64,000 nt of DNA from Paracoccus bogoriensis (GTDB lineage Bacteria > Pseudomonadota > Alphaproteobacteria > Rhodobacterales > Rhodobacteraceae): assembly GCF_019431455.1 (NCBI RefSeq), contig NZ_JAHYSR010000006.1, positions 56,075 through 120,074 on the forward strand, given 5' to 3'. A program made the translations under genes and the position numbers. This document shows positions 28,868 through 36,906 of this stretch, piece after piece. The notes below the pieces were generated by a model that was given only the letters and a program-made list of their open reading frames with translations, was not told the DNA's origin and made no database searches. The stretch's first letter is position 1. Each line of letters begins with the position of its first letter.

Positions 28868-31026
28868 GCGCGCCTCCAGCCGTGATAGCGCGCCAGCATC
28901 GCCAGCAGGCGCGGGTTCAACCGGGCGCGCCGCCATTGCCCCGCCAGATTTCGGGTGGCCTCGGACCAGGTGGGATAGGGCAGGATGGTGGACAGCATCC
29001 GCGACAGGCCCAGCCCGTTCTGCATCGCCAGCGCGAAGGGGGCCAGCATCTCGCCCGCCTCGGGGGCGATGATGGTGACGCCCAGAACCTTGCTGCGGCC
29101 CCTGGCGGTCACGACCTCGACCATGCCGCCGGTGGCGCCCTCGGCGATGGCGCGATCCAGCGAGGCCAGCGGATAGCGTGTCACCTCATGCGCGACGCCG
29201 CGCTTTTCGGCCTCGTGCGCGCCAAGGCCCATCCGGGCGATCTGCGGGTCGGTGAAGGTCACATGCGGCATCGCCTGGGGTTTTCCCCTGAGCCGCCAGA
29301 GATGGCCAAACAGCGCATTCAGCGCCGCTTGCGCGCCCTGATGGCCCGCCGCATGGGTGAATTGCCACGGCCCCGCCACGTCGCCCGCCGCAAGGATATT
29401 CGGCCAGATCGTCTGAAGATAGTCGTTCGTCTCGACCGTGGCGCCGACCGGAATGCCCAGCTTGTCAAGGCCCAGCCCCTCGACCCGGGGTTTGCGGCCG
29501 ACCGCTACCAGGATCTCGTCGCAGGGCAGCCGGCTTGTCGCGCCGCCCTCGTCGATTTCCAGCCAGCGTTCGGCGCCATTGGTCCCAGCGGCCAGCGCAC
29601 GCGCCCCGGTCCGCAGCGCCACACCATCGGCCATCAACGCGTTGGCGATAAGGCGTGCGGTCTCGTCGCTCTCGCGCGGCAGCAGGCGGGGCGCGGCCTC
29701 GATGACGGTGACGGCCGATCCCAGCCGTGCCATTGCCTGCGCCAGTTCCAGCCCGATCGGCCCGCCCCCCAGCACCACAAGGCGCGGCGGCACGCTGCCG
29801 CGCGCAGCCAGCCTGTCCCACAGCGTTTCCGAGGTCAGCGCGCCGGCCTCGGCCAGTCCGGGCAGGTCGGGCATCACCGGCGCTGCACCGGTCGCAAGGA
29901 TGATCGCGCGGCCTGTCAGGCGCTGCGTCATCCCGTTGGGCAACTGGATCTCGACGGTCCAGGGATCGGCCAGCCTTGCCCGGCCCGCAATGACCTCGAC
30001 GCCCAGGCTGCGATAGCGTTCGGGGCTGTCATGGGGGGCGATGGTCGCGATGGCGGCATTGACGCGGGCCATGACGGCGGGGAAATCCACCTGGACCGGG
30101 CCGGCGGCGATGCCCATGCGGGCGGCGTTGCGGGCGCTGTGGGCGACCTTGGCGCTGGCGATCAGCGCCTTCGAGGGCACGCAGCCCGTGTTCAGGCAAT
30201 CGCCGCCCATGCGCCGGGCCTCGACCAGGGTGACCTGCGCCCCGGCCGAGGCCGCGACATTGGCCGCCACCAGCCCCGCCGAGCCCGCGCCGACCACGAT
30301 GACGTTGCGGTCAAAGCTGCGTGGCCGATTGGCGCCGCGTTCCAGCTGGCGGCGTCTCCGGCGGCCAAGCGCCCAACGCGCGATCCAGGGAAAGACTGCC
30401 AGCGCGGCGAGGGATGCGATCATCGCGGGCGACAGCACGTCCGATGGAGTGGTGATCCGCGCAAGCTGCCTGCCCGCATTCACATACAGCACCGTCGCGG
30501 GCAGCATCCCGACCAGGCTGACCCAGGCATAGGTCCAGACCCGGATCGGCGTCAGACCCATCAGCAGGTTCACCGCAAAGAAGGGCAACGCCGGGATCAG
30601 CCGCAACGAAAACAGATAGAACGCCCCATCGCGCCTGAGGCCGGCCTCGATCCCCCCGGCCCGGTCACCCAGCCGGGCGCGGACGCGTTCGCGCAGCAGG
30701 TGGCGCGCGGCCAGAAAGGCCAGCACCGCACCAAGCGTCGAGGCCAGCGAGACCACCACCACCCCGGCCGCCAGCCCGAACAGCGCGCCCGCGCCAAGCG
30801 TCATCCAGACCGCCAGCGGCAGCGACAGGGCTGCCACCGCGACATAGGCCAGGAAATAGAGCGCGATGACCAGGACAGGCCGCTCGGCCCGCATCGTCTC
30901 GGCCAAGGGGACCAGATCGCGGACGCGCTCGGGCTGGCTGATCAGCGGCCAGAGCCACCAGCCCAGGGCCAGCGCGGCGACCAGCACCAGCAGGATGGCC
31001 AGATTGGTCCGGGTCTTGAATGTCAT
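28864..31026 (-). CDS. TVP38/DedA-like membrane domain fused to a dithiol flavoprotein reductase
   Basis: The 720-residue fusion has two parts. Residues 1-235 form a TVP38/TMEM64 (SNARE-associated/DedA-like) domain with about six hydrophobic segments and the FSLRLIPALPFFAVNLLMGL motif. Residues 240-720 form a mercuric-reductase-like enzyme with FAD motif VGAGSAG (246-251), redox pair Cys277/Cys282 in GGDCLNTGCVPSK, NAD motif LGGGPIGLELAQAMARLG and FAD motif NILAAGDVAG. At the dimer interface the usual HPTxSE of dihydrolipoamide dehydrogenase reads YPTWSE, so the general-base His is replaced by Tyr. It heads the ynj-like operon. Confidence 0.88.
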   Translation of the reverse strand: MTFKTRTNLAILLVLVAALALGWWLWPLISQPERVRDLVPLAETMRAERPVLVIALYFLAYVAVAALSLPLAVWMTLGAGALFGLAAGVVVVSLASTLGAVLAFLAARHLLRERVRARLGDRAGGIEAGLRRDGAFYLFSLRLIPALPFFAVNLLMGLTPIRVWTYAWVSLVGMLPATVLYVNAGRQLARITTPSDVLSPAMIASLAALAVFPWIARWALGRRRRRQLERGANRPRSFDRNVIVVGAGSAGLVAANVAASAGAQVTLVEARRMGGDCLNTGCVPSKALIASAKVAHSARNAARMGIAAGPVQVDFPAVMARVNAAIATIAPHDSPERYRSLGVEVIAGRARLADPWTVEIQLPNGMTQRLTGRAIILATGAAPVMPDLPGLAEAGALTSETLWDRLAARGSVPPRLVVLGGGPIGLELAQAMARLGSAVTVIEAAPRLLPRESDETARLIANALMADGVALRTGARALAAGTNGAERWLEIDEGGATSRLPCDEILVAVGRKPRVEGLGLDKLGIPVGATVETNDYLQTIWPNILAAGDVAGPWQFTHAAGHQGAQAALNALFGHLWRLRGKPQAMPHVTFTDPQIARMGLGAHEAEKRGVAHEVTRYPLASLDRAIAEGATGGMVEVVTARGRSKVLGVTIIAPEAGEMLAPFALAMQNGLGLSRMLSTILPYPTWSEATRNLAGQWRRARLNPRLLAMLARYHGWRRA

Positions 31027-31142
31027 GCCTTTGGTCGCCCCCTGTTGGGCGGCCCCGACATGGGATCAGGACCGCCTGTGCAAGAAGTTACGGGACAGGG
31101 CCGCTTTTTCGGCGTAAAATCACGAGAACGTGAGCCGGACGG

Positions 31143-31901
31143 TCAGCTTGCCATCATCCGCAGCCGGATGCCCTGGCCGGTCAGGTGGTCGCGCAGGCCC
31201 TGGGCCATGGCGACTGCGCCGGGGGTGTCGCCATGCAGGCAGATCGTGTCGATCCGGCAGGGGATCTGCCGGCCGCCTTGCGCGATGATCGCGCCCGCGC
31301 GCAGCATCCGTTCGATGCGCGGGCCGATCTTTTCCAGGTCATGCAGCACCGCGCCGGGCTGGTCGCGCGGCACCAGCGTCGCGTCGTCGCGATAGGCGCG
31401 GTCGGCGAAGATCTCGGTGGCATGGCGTGCGCCCAGTTCCTCGGCCACGGCCTGCATCGGGGTCGCGGCCAGCACGACCAGGATGATGTCGGGGTCCACG
31501 CGCAGCGCGGCCTGATAGCAGGCCCGCGCGATGGCGGGGTCTTCGCTGGCCATGTTCGACAGCGCGCCGTGCAGCTTGAGGTGCCGGACCGCGGCGCCCA
31601 CGGATCGCGCGATGCCCTGCGCGGCGCCCAGCTGCCAGGCGATCAGGTTGCCCAGTTCCTCTGCCGACAGGGTCATGCGGCGGCGGCCAAAGCCCTGCAG
31701 ATCGGCAAAGCCCGGATGCGCGCCGATCCCCACGCCATGCGCCGCAGCCAGCCGCATCGTCGCCGCCATCACCGAAGGATCGCCCGCATGGGCGCCGCAG
31801 GCGATATTGGCCGAGGTCACGATCTTCAGCAACGCCGCGTCGTCGCCCATCGTCCAGGGGCCGAAGCCTTCGCCCATATCCGCGTTCAGATCGACCTGCA
31901 T
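31143..31901 (-). CDS. pxpA: 5-oxoprolinase subunit PxpA (LamB/YcsF family)
   Basis: PxpA works with PxpBC in ATP-dependent hydrolysis of 5-oxoproline to glutamate. The 252-residue protein opens with the diagnostic VDLNADMGEGFGPWTMGDD, then TSANIACGAHAGDP, VGIGAHPGFADLQGFGRR and VRHLKLHGALSNM. The His/Asp residues in these blocks line the active site in the family. Its ATG directly abuts the pxpC stop (TAGATG). It is the last of three coupled genes. Confidence 0.93.
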   Translation of the reverse strand: MQVDLNADMGEGFGPWTMGDDAALLKIVTSANIACGAHAGDPSVMAATMRLAAAHGVGIGAHPGFADLQGFGRRRMTLSAEELGNLIAWQLGAAQGIARSVGAAVRHLKLHGALSNMASEDPAIARACYQAALRVDPDIILVVLAATPMQAVAEELGARHATEIFADRAYRDDATLVPRDQPGAVLHDLEKIGPRIERMLRAGAIIAQGGRQIPCRIDTICLHGDTPGAVAMAQGLRDHLTGQGIRLRMMAS

Positions 31902-32924
31902 CTAGTCCGCCTCGTCCCCGCGCACCACGCCCGAGATCAGAGAATAGGTCAGAAGGTCCGGCATGGTCGAGGGGTCGCGGATCAGCGGCCCGGTTCGCGC
32001 CCGTGCCTCGCGCAGCAGCGTTTCTTCGCTGCGATGGACGGCGCGGGCCTGGGCCAGGGTCAGGTGCTGAAAACGGACTACGCTGCCCGGCGGCGTCTGC
32101 GCCAGACGCGGCAGGTCGTCCGGCAGGATCGTGCCGATCCGCGGATAGCCGCCGATGGTCTGGCATTCGGCCATCAGCACGGTCGGCACGCCGTCGCCCG
32201 TCATCTGCACGTCGCCCGGCCCGATCACGTCCGAGGCGAGCCCTTTGGCCAGTTGCCGCGCGCCCTCGGCCTGGAAAGGGCGCGGGCCGTCCAGCGCAAT
32301 GGCCTGGCGGTTGCTGCGCGGTGCGCGGCGAAAGGTCGCGGCCAGGAAGGCCGCGCGCTCCTCGGGCGCGAAAAGGGCGGTCTGCGGACCGTCGATCATC
32401 CGCAGCGTGCCGCCCCCAAATCGCGGCAGAGGCCGGATCAGGCGCGGTCTGCGCTGTGGCGCCGGGTCGGGGCCGCAGGGCAGGACCGCCCCCGCCGCAA
32501 GCGGCGCGCCGATCCCGATGCTGAGATGCGCGGACCGGCTGCCCAGCCAGTCCGGCCCCGCGATCCCGCCCGCAGGCGTCAGATAGCCCAGCATCCCCTG
32601 TTCGGCGGGACCGATGGTCAGAACTTCGCCCGGCCTCAGCAGCAGCGTGGCGTGCCATGGGACCGGGCGGCCATCCAGCGTGGCACGCATCGGCGCGCCC
32701 GTCAGCGCCAGCCACAAGGGCGCCTCGGCCTGAAAATGGCCGCCCGCGCCGGCCATCTCGATCGCGGGCAGGGGGGTGGGGCTGGCCAGCAGGGCCGCCG
32801 CCTCGATCAGGGCCAGCCGGTCCATCGCGCCGCCGCGCGACAGGCCCCGCGCCAGATGGCCTGGGCGCCCCATGTCCTGAACGCTCAGCAGGCCCGAGAC
32901 CGCGCGCAGGATCAGCGAGGTCAT
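31902..32924 (-). CDS. pxpC: 5-oxoprolinase subunit PxpC
   Basis: The 340-residue protein belongs to the biotin-dependent carboxyltransferase-like family (KipA/YbgK). Marks include VQDMGRPGHLARGLSRGGAM, GYLTPAGGIAGPDWLGSRSA and the C-terminal VLMAECQTIGGYPRIGTILP. With PxpB it forms the complex that phosphorylates 5-oxoproline before hydrolysis by PxpA. The start overlaps pxpB by 4 nt. Urea-carboxylase fusions share this fold, but the three-gene neighbourhood supports PxpC. Confidence 0.92.
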   Translation of the reverse strand: MTSLILRAVSGLLSVQDMGRPGHLARGLSRGGAMDRLALIEAAALLASPTPLPAIEMAGAGGHFQAEAPLWLALTGAPMRATLDGRPVPWHATLLLRPGEVLTIGPAEQGMLGYLTPAGGIAGPDWLGSRSAHLSIGIGAPLAAGAVLPCGPDPAPQRRPRLIRPLPRFGGGTLRMIDGPQTALFAPEERAAFLAATFRRAPRSNRQAIALDGPRPFQAEGARQLAKGLASDVIGPGDVQMTGDGVPTVLMAECQTIGGYPRIGTILPDDLPRLAQTPPGSVVRFQHLTLAQARAVHRSEETLLREARARTGPLIRDPSTMPDLLTYSLISGVVRGDEAD

Positions 32925-33667
32925 GGCAGTGTCTCGCAGACAGCACCGCCCATGCCGTCCGGTTCGGCGCGCAGCGCGGCGATTCGATCGGCGGGGGCAG
33001 GGGCCAGACGGATCGCGTCACCGGGAGCAAGGGGCATCGGCGACGCCCGGTCGGGCCAGAAGCTGCGAAAGGCCATCCGGCCCACCTGCCGCCAGCCGGT
33101 GGGCGAGGGGTTGCCGAAGATCACGATCTGGCGCAGCGCGACGACCACCGCGCCCGCAGGGACTTCGGGCACCAGTTCGGGCAGGCGCGGCAGGTTCCAG
33201 CCCTCGGGCAGCAGGCCCAGATAGGGCTGGCCGGGCGCGAAGCCAATGGCCAGCACGGCCAGATCGGTGTCGCAGATCTGCGCCACTGCCTGTTGGGGCG
33301 TCAAGCCCAGCTGCCGCGCGATGGGCGCCAGTTCCGGCCCCTCGGCCCCGCCAAAGGCGGTGGGCAGCGTCCAGCGGCGGCGGGGCTTGGGTGGCGCGGC
33401 ATCGGCCAGCGCGGCGCGGGCGCGGGCCAGCAGATCGGCTTCAAGCCTGGGTGTGATCCGTGCGGGATCGAAACGCAGCAGGCACGAGACGAGCGCGGGC
33501 GCGATCTCGACCGCGCCTGCAGGCGGGCGCTCGGACAGATCGGCGGCCAGGCGTCGCGCCGCCGCCATCGCCTGCGGGTCGGGCGACAGCGAAAAGCGCA
33601 CGAGCAGGCCGTCCAGCCCGTGTGGCAGGATTTCGGGGCTGAGCGGAGCACGCAGGTTGTTGGTCAT
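32921..33667 (-). CDS. pxpB: 5-oxoprolinase subunit PxpB
   Basis: The KipI/YbgJ-type subunit with 248 residues from ATG 33667. The C-terminal half carries the family pattern: FGGAEGPELAPIARQLGL, FAPGQPYLGLLPEGW and RQIVIFGNPSPTGWRQVGRM. It is the first gene of pxpBCA. The frame stays open to 33757, but the extra 30 residues are read from an IS481 end, so the insertion landed directly upstream and may have replaced the native promoter region. Confidence 0.9.
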   Translation of the reverse strand: MTNNLRAPLSPEILPHGLDGLLVRFSLSPDPQAMAAARRLAADLSERPPAGAVEIAPALVSCLLRFDPARITPRLEADLLARARAALADAAPPKPRRRWTLPTAFGGAEGPELAPIARQLGLTPQQAVAQICDTDLAVLAIGFAPGQPYLGLLPEGWNLPRLPELVPEVPAGAVVVALRQIVIFGNPSPTGWRQVGRMAFRSFWPDRASPMPLAPGDAIRLAPAPADRIAALRAEPDGMGGAVCETLP

Positions 33668-33718
33668 GGGATCAGTGTGGTCAGTCGCGCGGGGGGTGCA
33701 AGCCCCCACCGGCTGGAT

Positions 33719-34040
33719 GTTCGGTCCCGGCATCTGGCGGATCGTATTGACGATCAATCTGTCCCGCTCTGAGGTCCATACCTTTCAGGTGTATTCACAG
33801 GGTGAGAGACCGTTCAGGGTTTGGAGTCTGCGGACGACAATACAAGCTGCGATATAAGCTGCGACGAATTCGGCGAGGACGCCCGCAGCTGCTTGTGGCT
33901 ATCGTGGTGACAGCGCCTGACGGTCGCATCCTTGATCGTGCTGTTCACCCTCTCGATCCGGCCAATGGCCCACGGATGGTTCGGCTTGGTCAGGCGGTGC
34001 TCGCTCTCGTTTTCCTCACAGATCGTGTTGAAGCGCACCG
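33719..34040 (-). pseudogene. IS481-type transposase C-terminal remnant with element end
   Basis: The minus strand reads RFNTICEENESEHRLTKPNH, then PWAIGRIERVNSTIKDATVR, the end of an IS481/IS3-like DDE transposase including the ExxR/N-type catalytic Glu region. After a frameshift and in-frame stops it continues as TLNGLSPCEYT and VWTSE. The tail VNTIRQMPGPN corresponds to the outer end of the element. The sequence at 63404-63484 repeats this tail. The N-terminal part is gone, cut off at about 34040 by the element-end remnant. Confidence 0.7.
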
Positions 34041-34044
34041 GCCA

Positions 34045-34161
34045 GGCACCCCGCACTGCCGCAGCGCAGGGGGCGAGCTTGTGATGATCTTCGAGGGGCA
34101 CGGCGGGGTCAGCTATCGGGAGGCCGTGAAGCAGGGCCTCATCCGCGTCTCGCGCGCCTGA
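34045..34161 (+). pseudogene. 3' fragment of a mobile-element gene, paralogue of 40144-41142
   Basis: The last 39 codons before TGA 34161 read GGELVMIFEGHGGVSYREAV and KQGLIRVSRA, almost identical to the end of the gene at 40144-41142. Nucleotide similarity runs without gaps from about 34045 to 34211 against 41026-41192, a constant offset of 6,981 bp. The rest of the gene is missing, replaced by the IS481 remnant. It lies outside the left att repeat, so it belongs to a separate earlier element. Confidence 0.85.
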
Positions 34162-34272
34162 CAGGCAAGCCGAAACGAAAGCACCGGGGGACGGAAGGCT
34201 GGCCCTCGGACTGCTATCAGGATGGCGCTGTCAGCGTATCAGCATCAGGCCAGCAAGCTGTTGGTTTCATTG

Positions 34273-34302
34273 AAAAAACATTATTGGTGGAGCCAAGGGG
34301 AG
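34273..34302. other. attL direct repeat
   Basis: This 30-bp block (six A, CATTATTGG, then TGGAGCCAAGGGGAG) is identical to 41254-41283. It contains the last 17 bases of tRNA-Ala, including the encoded CCA, but the tRNA body is absent here, so this is the tRNA-distal att site. The first divergent base is 34303 (G versus T at 41284). Confidence 0.9.
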
Positions 34303-34363
34303 GATAAACCGGTCTTCAAAATCCCTCTGTAATCCTTGTATCGCTGGTGCTTTGTTGGAATAT

Positions 34364-34387
34364 ATAGGCAGAACGACCTAGGCAGAA
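34364..34387 (+). promoter_or_regulatory. Two integrase arm-type sites, left end
   Basis: ATAGGCAGAA (34364-34373) and CTAGGCAGAA (34378-34387) are spaced 14 bp apart and lie between attL and the integrase start. The same decamer recurs three times near the right att. Such repeats near both att sites are what lambda-type integrases or their excisionases bind. They also overlap the integrase promoter/leader, which would allow autoregulation. Binding is inferred. Confidence 0.6.
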
Positions 34388-34396
34388 AGATGGGAA

Positions 34397-35806
34397 ATGG
34401 CGGGCAAGAGCAAGCGCGGAGGAGAGCGGCACCTGTGGTTGCAGGGCAATGTTTTCTGGTATCGCCAGCAACTTCCTGTCGCGGTTCACGCCAAGATCGG
34501 CGGACCCAAGTTCGTCAGAGTCAACCTCCGCACGGCTGACGTGATCGAGGCCAAGCGCCGCCGTGACGAACTGGAAGCGCAGACCGCCATGCAATTCCGA
34601 CAGATAAAGACGGGCCGCAGGGTGAGCCTTGAGCTGCCCGGATGGAAGCCCGCCAAGGTCATCGACCGGGCCACCCTCGGGGCAGCCGAGCGGGGCGCGC
34701 TGATGCGGGAAGCCTTGGCCGAGTATCTGGACGCCGACGACGCCGACAACGCCGACCTCATCCGAGACTTGGCAGCGGATGAAACCGAGCGTTTGGAGAA
34801 GAAGCCCACCGAGGCTAGCGCCTTCACGAACGCCTTCACGGGCCGCGAACCCGTGGCGCATCATCTCGAAACCTATCTGAACACCGCAGGGCTAGCCCCA
34901 AAGACCACCGGAGAGCGCCGGGGGCTGGTCTTGAGGTTCGCCCGCTGGGCCGATGCCAAGGGCCTCACGCTGGACAGGATCGACCGCAGGCAGGCGGGCA
35001 AGTATGTGGGCGAACAGATCGACCCCATGCACCCGGCAACCCAGACCAAGCACCTCACGGCGCTGCGGTCCTACTGGAAGTATCTGGCCCGGCGCGGGCA
35101 TGTGCAACTGCCGCCTGGCATCACGCTTGACGATGGCTGGCCGTGGAACGGGCAACAGACCATCCAGACCGGCAAGCGTGTGGAGCGGGGCAGCAAGAAG
35201 GCCGAGGAACGCGCCTTCACCGATGCCGAGGTATCGCGGCTTCTCTATGAGCCGTGGCCGATGAAGAACCCGGAATGGGAAAGCCAAATCCGCGATGCGC
35301 TGACCATCAGCCTCTTGTCGGGGATGCGCTTGGCCGAGGTGCTGACGCTGTGGGTCGAGGAAGTCCACGATGGGGTCTTTGACATTCAGCAGGGCAAGAC
35401 CGAGTCAGCCGCCCGCAAGGTTCCGATTCATCCCGACCTCTCCGAGATCGTCGCCCGCCGCACAGCAGGCAAGATCGGCAAGCAATGGCTGTTCCATGAA
35501 GTGGCGACCGAACGCGATCCAGGGGACACCTTCGGGAAGCGCTTCAAGCGGTTCCGTGAGGCCGTGGGCGTGGATGATCGCCGCGAAGGCACCCGCCGCT
35601 CACTGGTCAACTTCCATTCCGCCCGGCGCTGGTTCACCACCAAGGCACGCCATGCGGGGCACCCGAGGGAGACCATCGCGGAAATAGTCGGTCATGCCCC
35701 AGACAAGAAGGACGTGACCTTTGGCGTCTATGCGCGGGGTGCCTCGGAGGGACAGCGAAGGGCTTGCGTGGGGGACGTGAGGTTGCCGCATCAGAACGTG
35801 CGGTAG
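34397..35806 (+). CDS. int: Tyrosine site-specific integrase
   Basis: The 469-residue phage-type integrase has an N-terminal arm-binding region (about 10-70, HLWLQGNVFWYRQQLP), a SAM-like core-binding domain (about 150-250) and a catalytic domain. The full set of catalytic residues is visible: Arg311 (SGMRLAEVL), Lys334 (GKTESAARK), His407 and Arg410 (FHSARRWF), His433 (VGHAPDKK) and nucleophile Tyr445 (GVYARGAS). It should be active. It sits 95 bp inside attL, reads into the element and overlaps the convergent membrane-protein gene by 16 nt. Confidence 0.93.
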   Translation: MAGKSKRGGERHLWLQGNVFWYRQQLPVAVHAKIGGPKFVRVNLRTADVIEAKRRRDELEAQTAMQFRQIKTGRRVSLELPGWKPAKVIDRATLGAAERGALMREALAEYLDADDADNADLIRDLAADETERLEKKPTEASAFTNAFTGREPVAHHLETYLNTAGLAPKTTGERRGLVLRFARWADAKGLTLDRIDRRQAGKYVGEQIDPMHPATQTKHLTALRSYWKYLARRGHVQLPPGITLDDGWPWNGQQTIQTGKRVERGSKKAEERAFTDAEVSRLLYEPWPMKNPEWESQIRDALTISLLSGMRLAEVLTLWVEEVHDGVFDIQQGKTESAARKVPIHPDLSEIVARRTAGKIGKQWLFHEVATERDPGDTFGKRFKRFREAVGVDDRREGTRRSLVNFHSARRWFTTKARHAGHPRETIAEIVGHAPDKKDVTFGVYARGASEGQRRACVGDVRLPHQNVR

Positions 35807-35961
35807 CACCAAGCAAGTATTGCGCCGGTTAGAGCGCCAGTCGCCATGTGTCCTACAGGGGGCGTAGCATTCTGGAATAGAGCGAAGCCCGCCGCCCAAA
35901 TCACGGCGCCTATTGCGGCACCCATCAAGACGGTGGGAAGGTGTTTTTTATCCATCACCAT
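35791..35961 (-). CDS. Small two-helix membrane protein
   Basis: A 56-residue protein from ATG 35961 (a second ATG at 35955 is possible). After MVMDKKHLP come two hydrophobic segments, TVLMGAAIGAVIWAAGFALF and MATGALTGAILAWCY, separated by QNATPPVGH. Size and layout resemble small phage or plasmid membrane proteins, including holin-like ones, but nothing identifies the function. It overlaps the end of the BRO-N gene by 14 nt and should be co-translated with it. Confidence 0.5.
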   Translation of the reverse strand: MVMDKKHLPTVLMGAAIGAVIWAAGFALFQNATPPVGHMATGALTGAILAWCYRTF

Positions 35962-36325
35962 GACGTTCCATAGGCTTCTCGATATTGCAAGCGTGCCCCT
36001 TGTCGGTGAACGTGCCGGTGTCCTGAAGCGCGGGCAAAACCTCATCGGTCACCCATTGGCGATACTCACGGGCCACCGGCTTGCGGCTTTCGAGGACCAG
36101 ATCGTTGAACCCGCCGCGCGTGATGAGATAGACAGAGGGTGTGGTCGGATGGTCCAATACACCCTTCCGAACTGTCAGATTTGAAATCTGACCCCTGCCG
36201 AGGTTCTGTTTTTGCTCGGGTTTCAGGCGGCGAAGGATGTCCGACACGCCCGCCGAGCTGTGGAGCCCCAACCCTTCACAGACATCCTTCGCCACGAACC
36301 ACGGTGTTCCATCCGAGAAGATCAC
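35948..36325 (-). CDS. BRO-N domain protein (phage antirepressor-like)
   Basis: The 125-residue protein reads SDGTPWFVAKDVCEGLGL, then SDILRRLKPEQKQN, VYLITRGGFNDLVLESRKPV and AREYRQWVTDEVLPAL, the classic BRO-N DNA-binding domain found in phage antirepressors and baculovirus Bro proteins. The usual 15-20 N-terminal residues before this motif are missing and the start is GTG 36325, so it may be slightly truncated or start further upstream without an ATG. No C-terminal effector domain follows. A regulatory role in the element's switch is likely but inferred. Confidence 0.75.
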   Translation of the reverse strand: MIFSDGTPWFVAKDVCEGLGLHSSAGVSDILRRLKPEQKQNLGRGQISNLTVRKGVLDHPTTPSVYLITRGGFNDLVLESRKPVAREYRQWVTDEVLPALQDTGTFTDKGHACNIEKPMERHGDG

Positions 36326-36572
36326 CGCGCGGGCTTTCCCGAAGGGGCCGGAATGTTCCGACGCAGAAGTGCGAGTGTCGGGGATTGAATGAGAGGCACA
36401 CGCGGTTCCCCCGTGGGGGCACCTTCGCGGAAACCTCTGGCCCGTGCCTCATTTCCACAGGCGGGAATGTCCCGGATGTGGAGTTTTATTCAATCTTTAC
36501 AATGAACTGCGCTGCGGCCTATCTCGGTCATGCGCGCCGCGTTGGCGCGATCATCGAACAAGGGACAACGCA

Positions 36573-36770
36573 ATGACCTTCACAGCAGACTTCACGCGCA
36601 ACTTTTGGCACCTCCGCGTTGGCCGCTGGCAGACCACCATCAGCACCCGCGCATGGGCTGACGATGCACTCGGTTGCCACGATGCCGGGGTATTCGCCTT
36701 TCACCGCGACGGGGCAGGGGAGTGCAGCCTTCGATTCCCGTTCGTTGCGATCTTCTGGGGCAACGACTGA
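36573..36770 (+). CDS. Hypothetical 65-residue element protein
   Basis: From ATG 36573, preceded by AGGGACAAC, the protein reads MTFTADFTRNFWHLRVGRWQ and ends RFPFVAIFWGND. It is rich in aromatic residues (Trp and Phe), has no membrane segment or recognisable domain, and is divergent from the BRO-N gene across about 250 bp. The upstream 36326-36572 stretch contains no other convincing gene and presumably holds the divergent promoters. Confidence 0.45.
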   Translation: MTFTADFTRNFWHLRVGRWQTTISTRAWADDALGCHDAGVFAFHRDGAGECSLRFPFVAIFWGND

Positions 36771-36780
36771 TGGCTCATCT

Positions 36781-36871
36781 TCTCACATGGGCAAGGTAGT
36801 GCGAGACAAGGCTAGCAGGGCTGAAACTTATCTCACACAAATGGTATTGACGTTCTGAGACATTCATCTCA
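36781..36871. promoter_or_regulatory. Cluster of TCTCA/TGAGA dyads, candidate res or operator site
   Basis: Inverted half-sites lie upstream of the resolvase gene: TCTCAC with GCGAGA spanning 36781-36806, TCTCA with TGAGA spanning 36831-36860, and the compact palindrome TGAGACATTCATCTCA at 36856-36871. Small serine resolvases bind such 25-35-bp dyads as res sub-sites just upstream of their own gene. The AT-rich stretch here also stands out from its GC-rich neighbours. Confidence 0.5.
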
Positions 36872-36906
36872 TATTCTCTAAGACCCGTGTGGGAAGGAAT
36901 GGGATC

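Noticed and set aside
28882..31395. 837-codon plus-strand open frame opposite the TVP38-flavoprotein fusion
   Set aside because: Antisense shadow rich in Gln, Arg and His; it also runs across the intergenic gap into pxpA antisense.
36276..36458. 60-codon minus-strand frame upstream of the BRO-N gene
   Set aside because: It overlaps the BRO-N start in another frame, lacks a clear RBS and shows no recognisable pattern.
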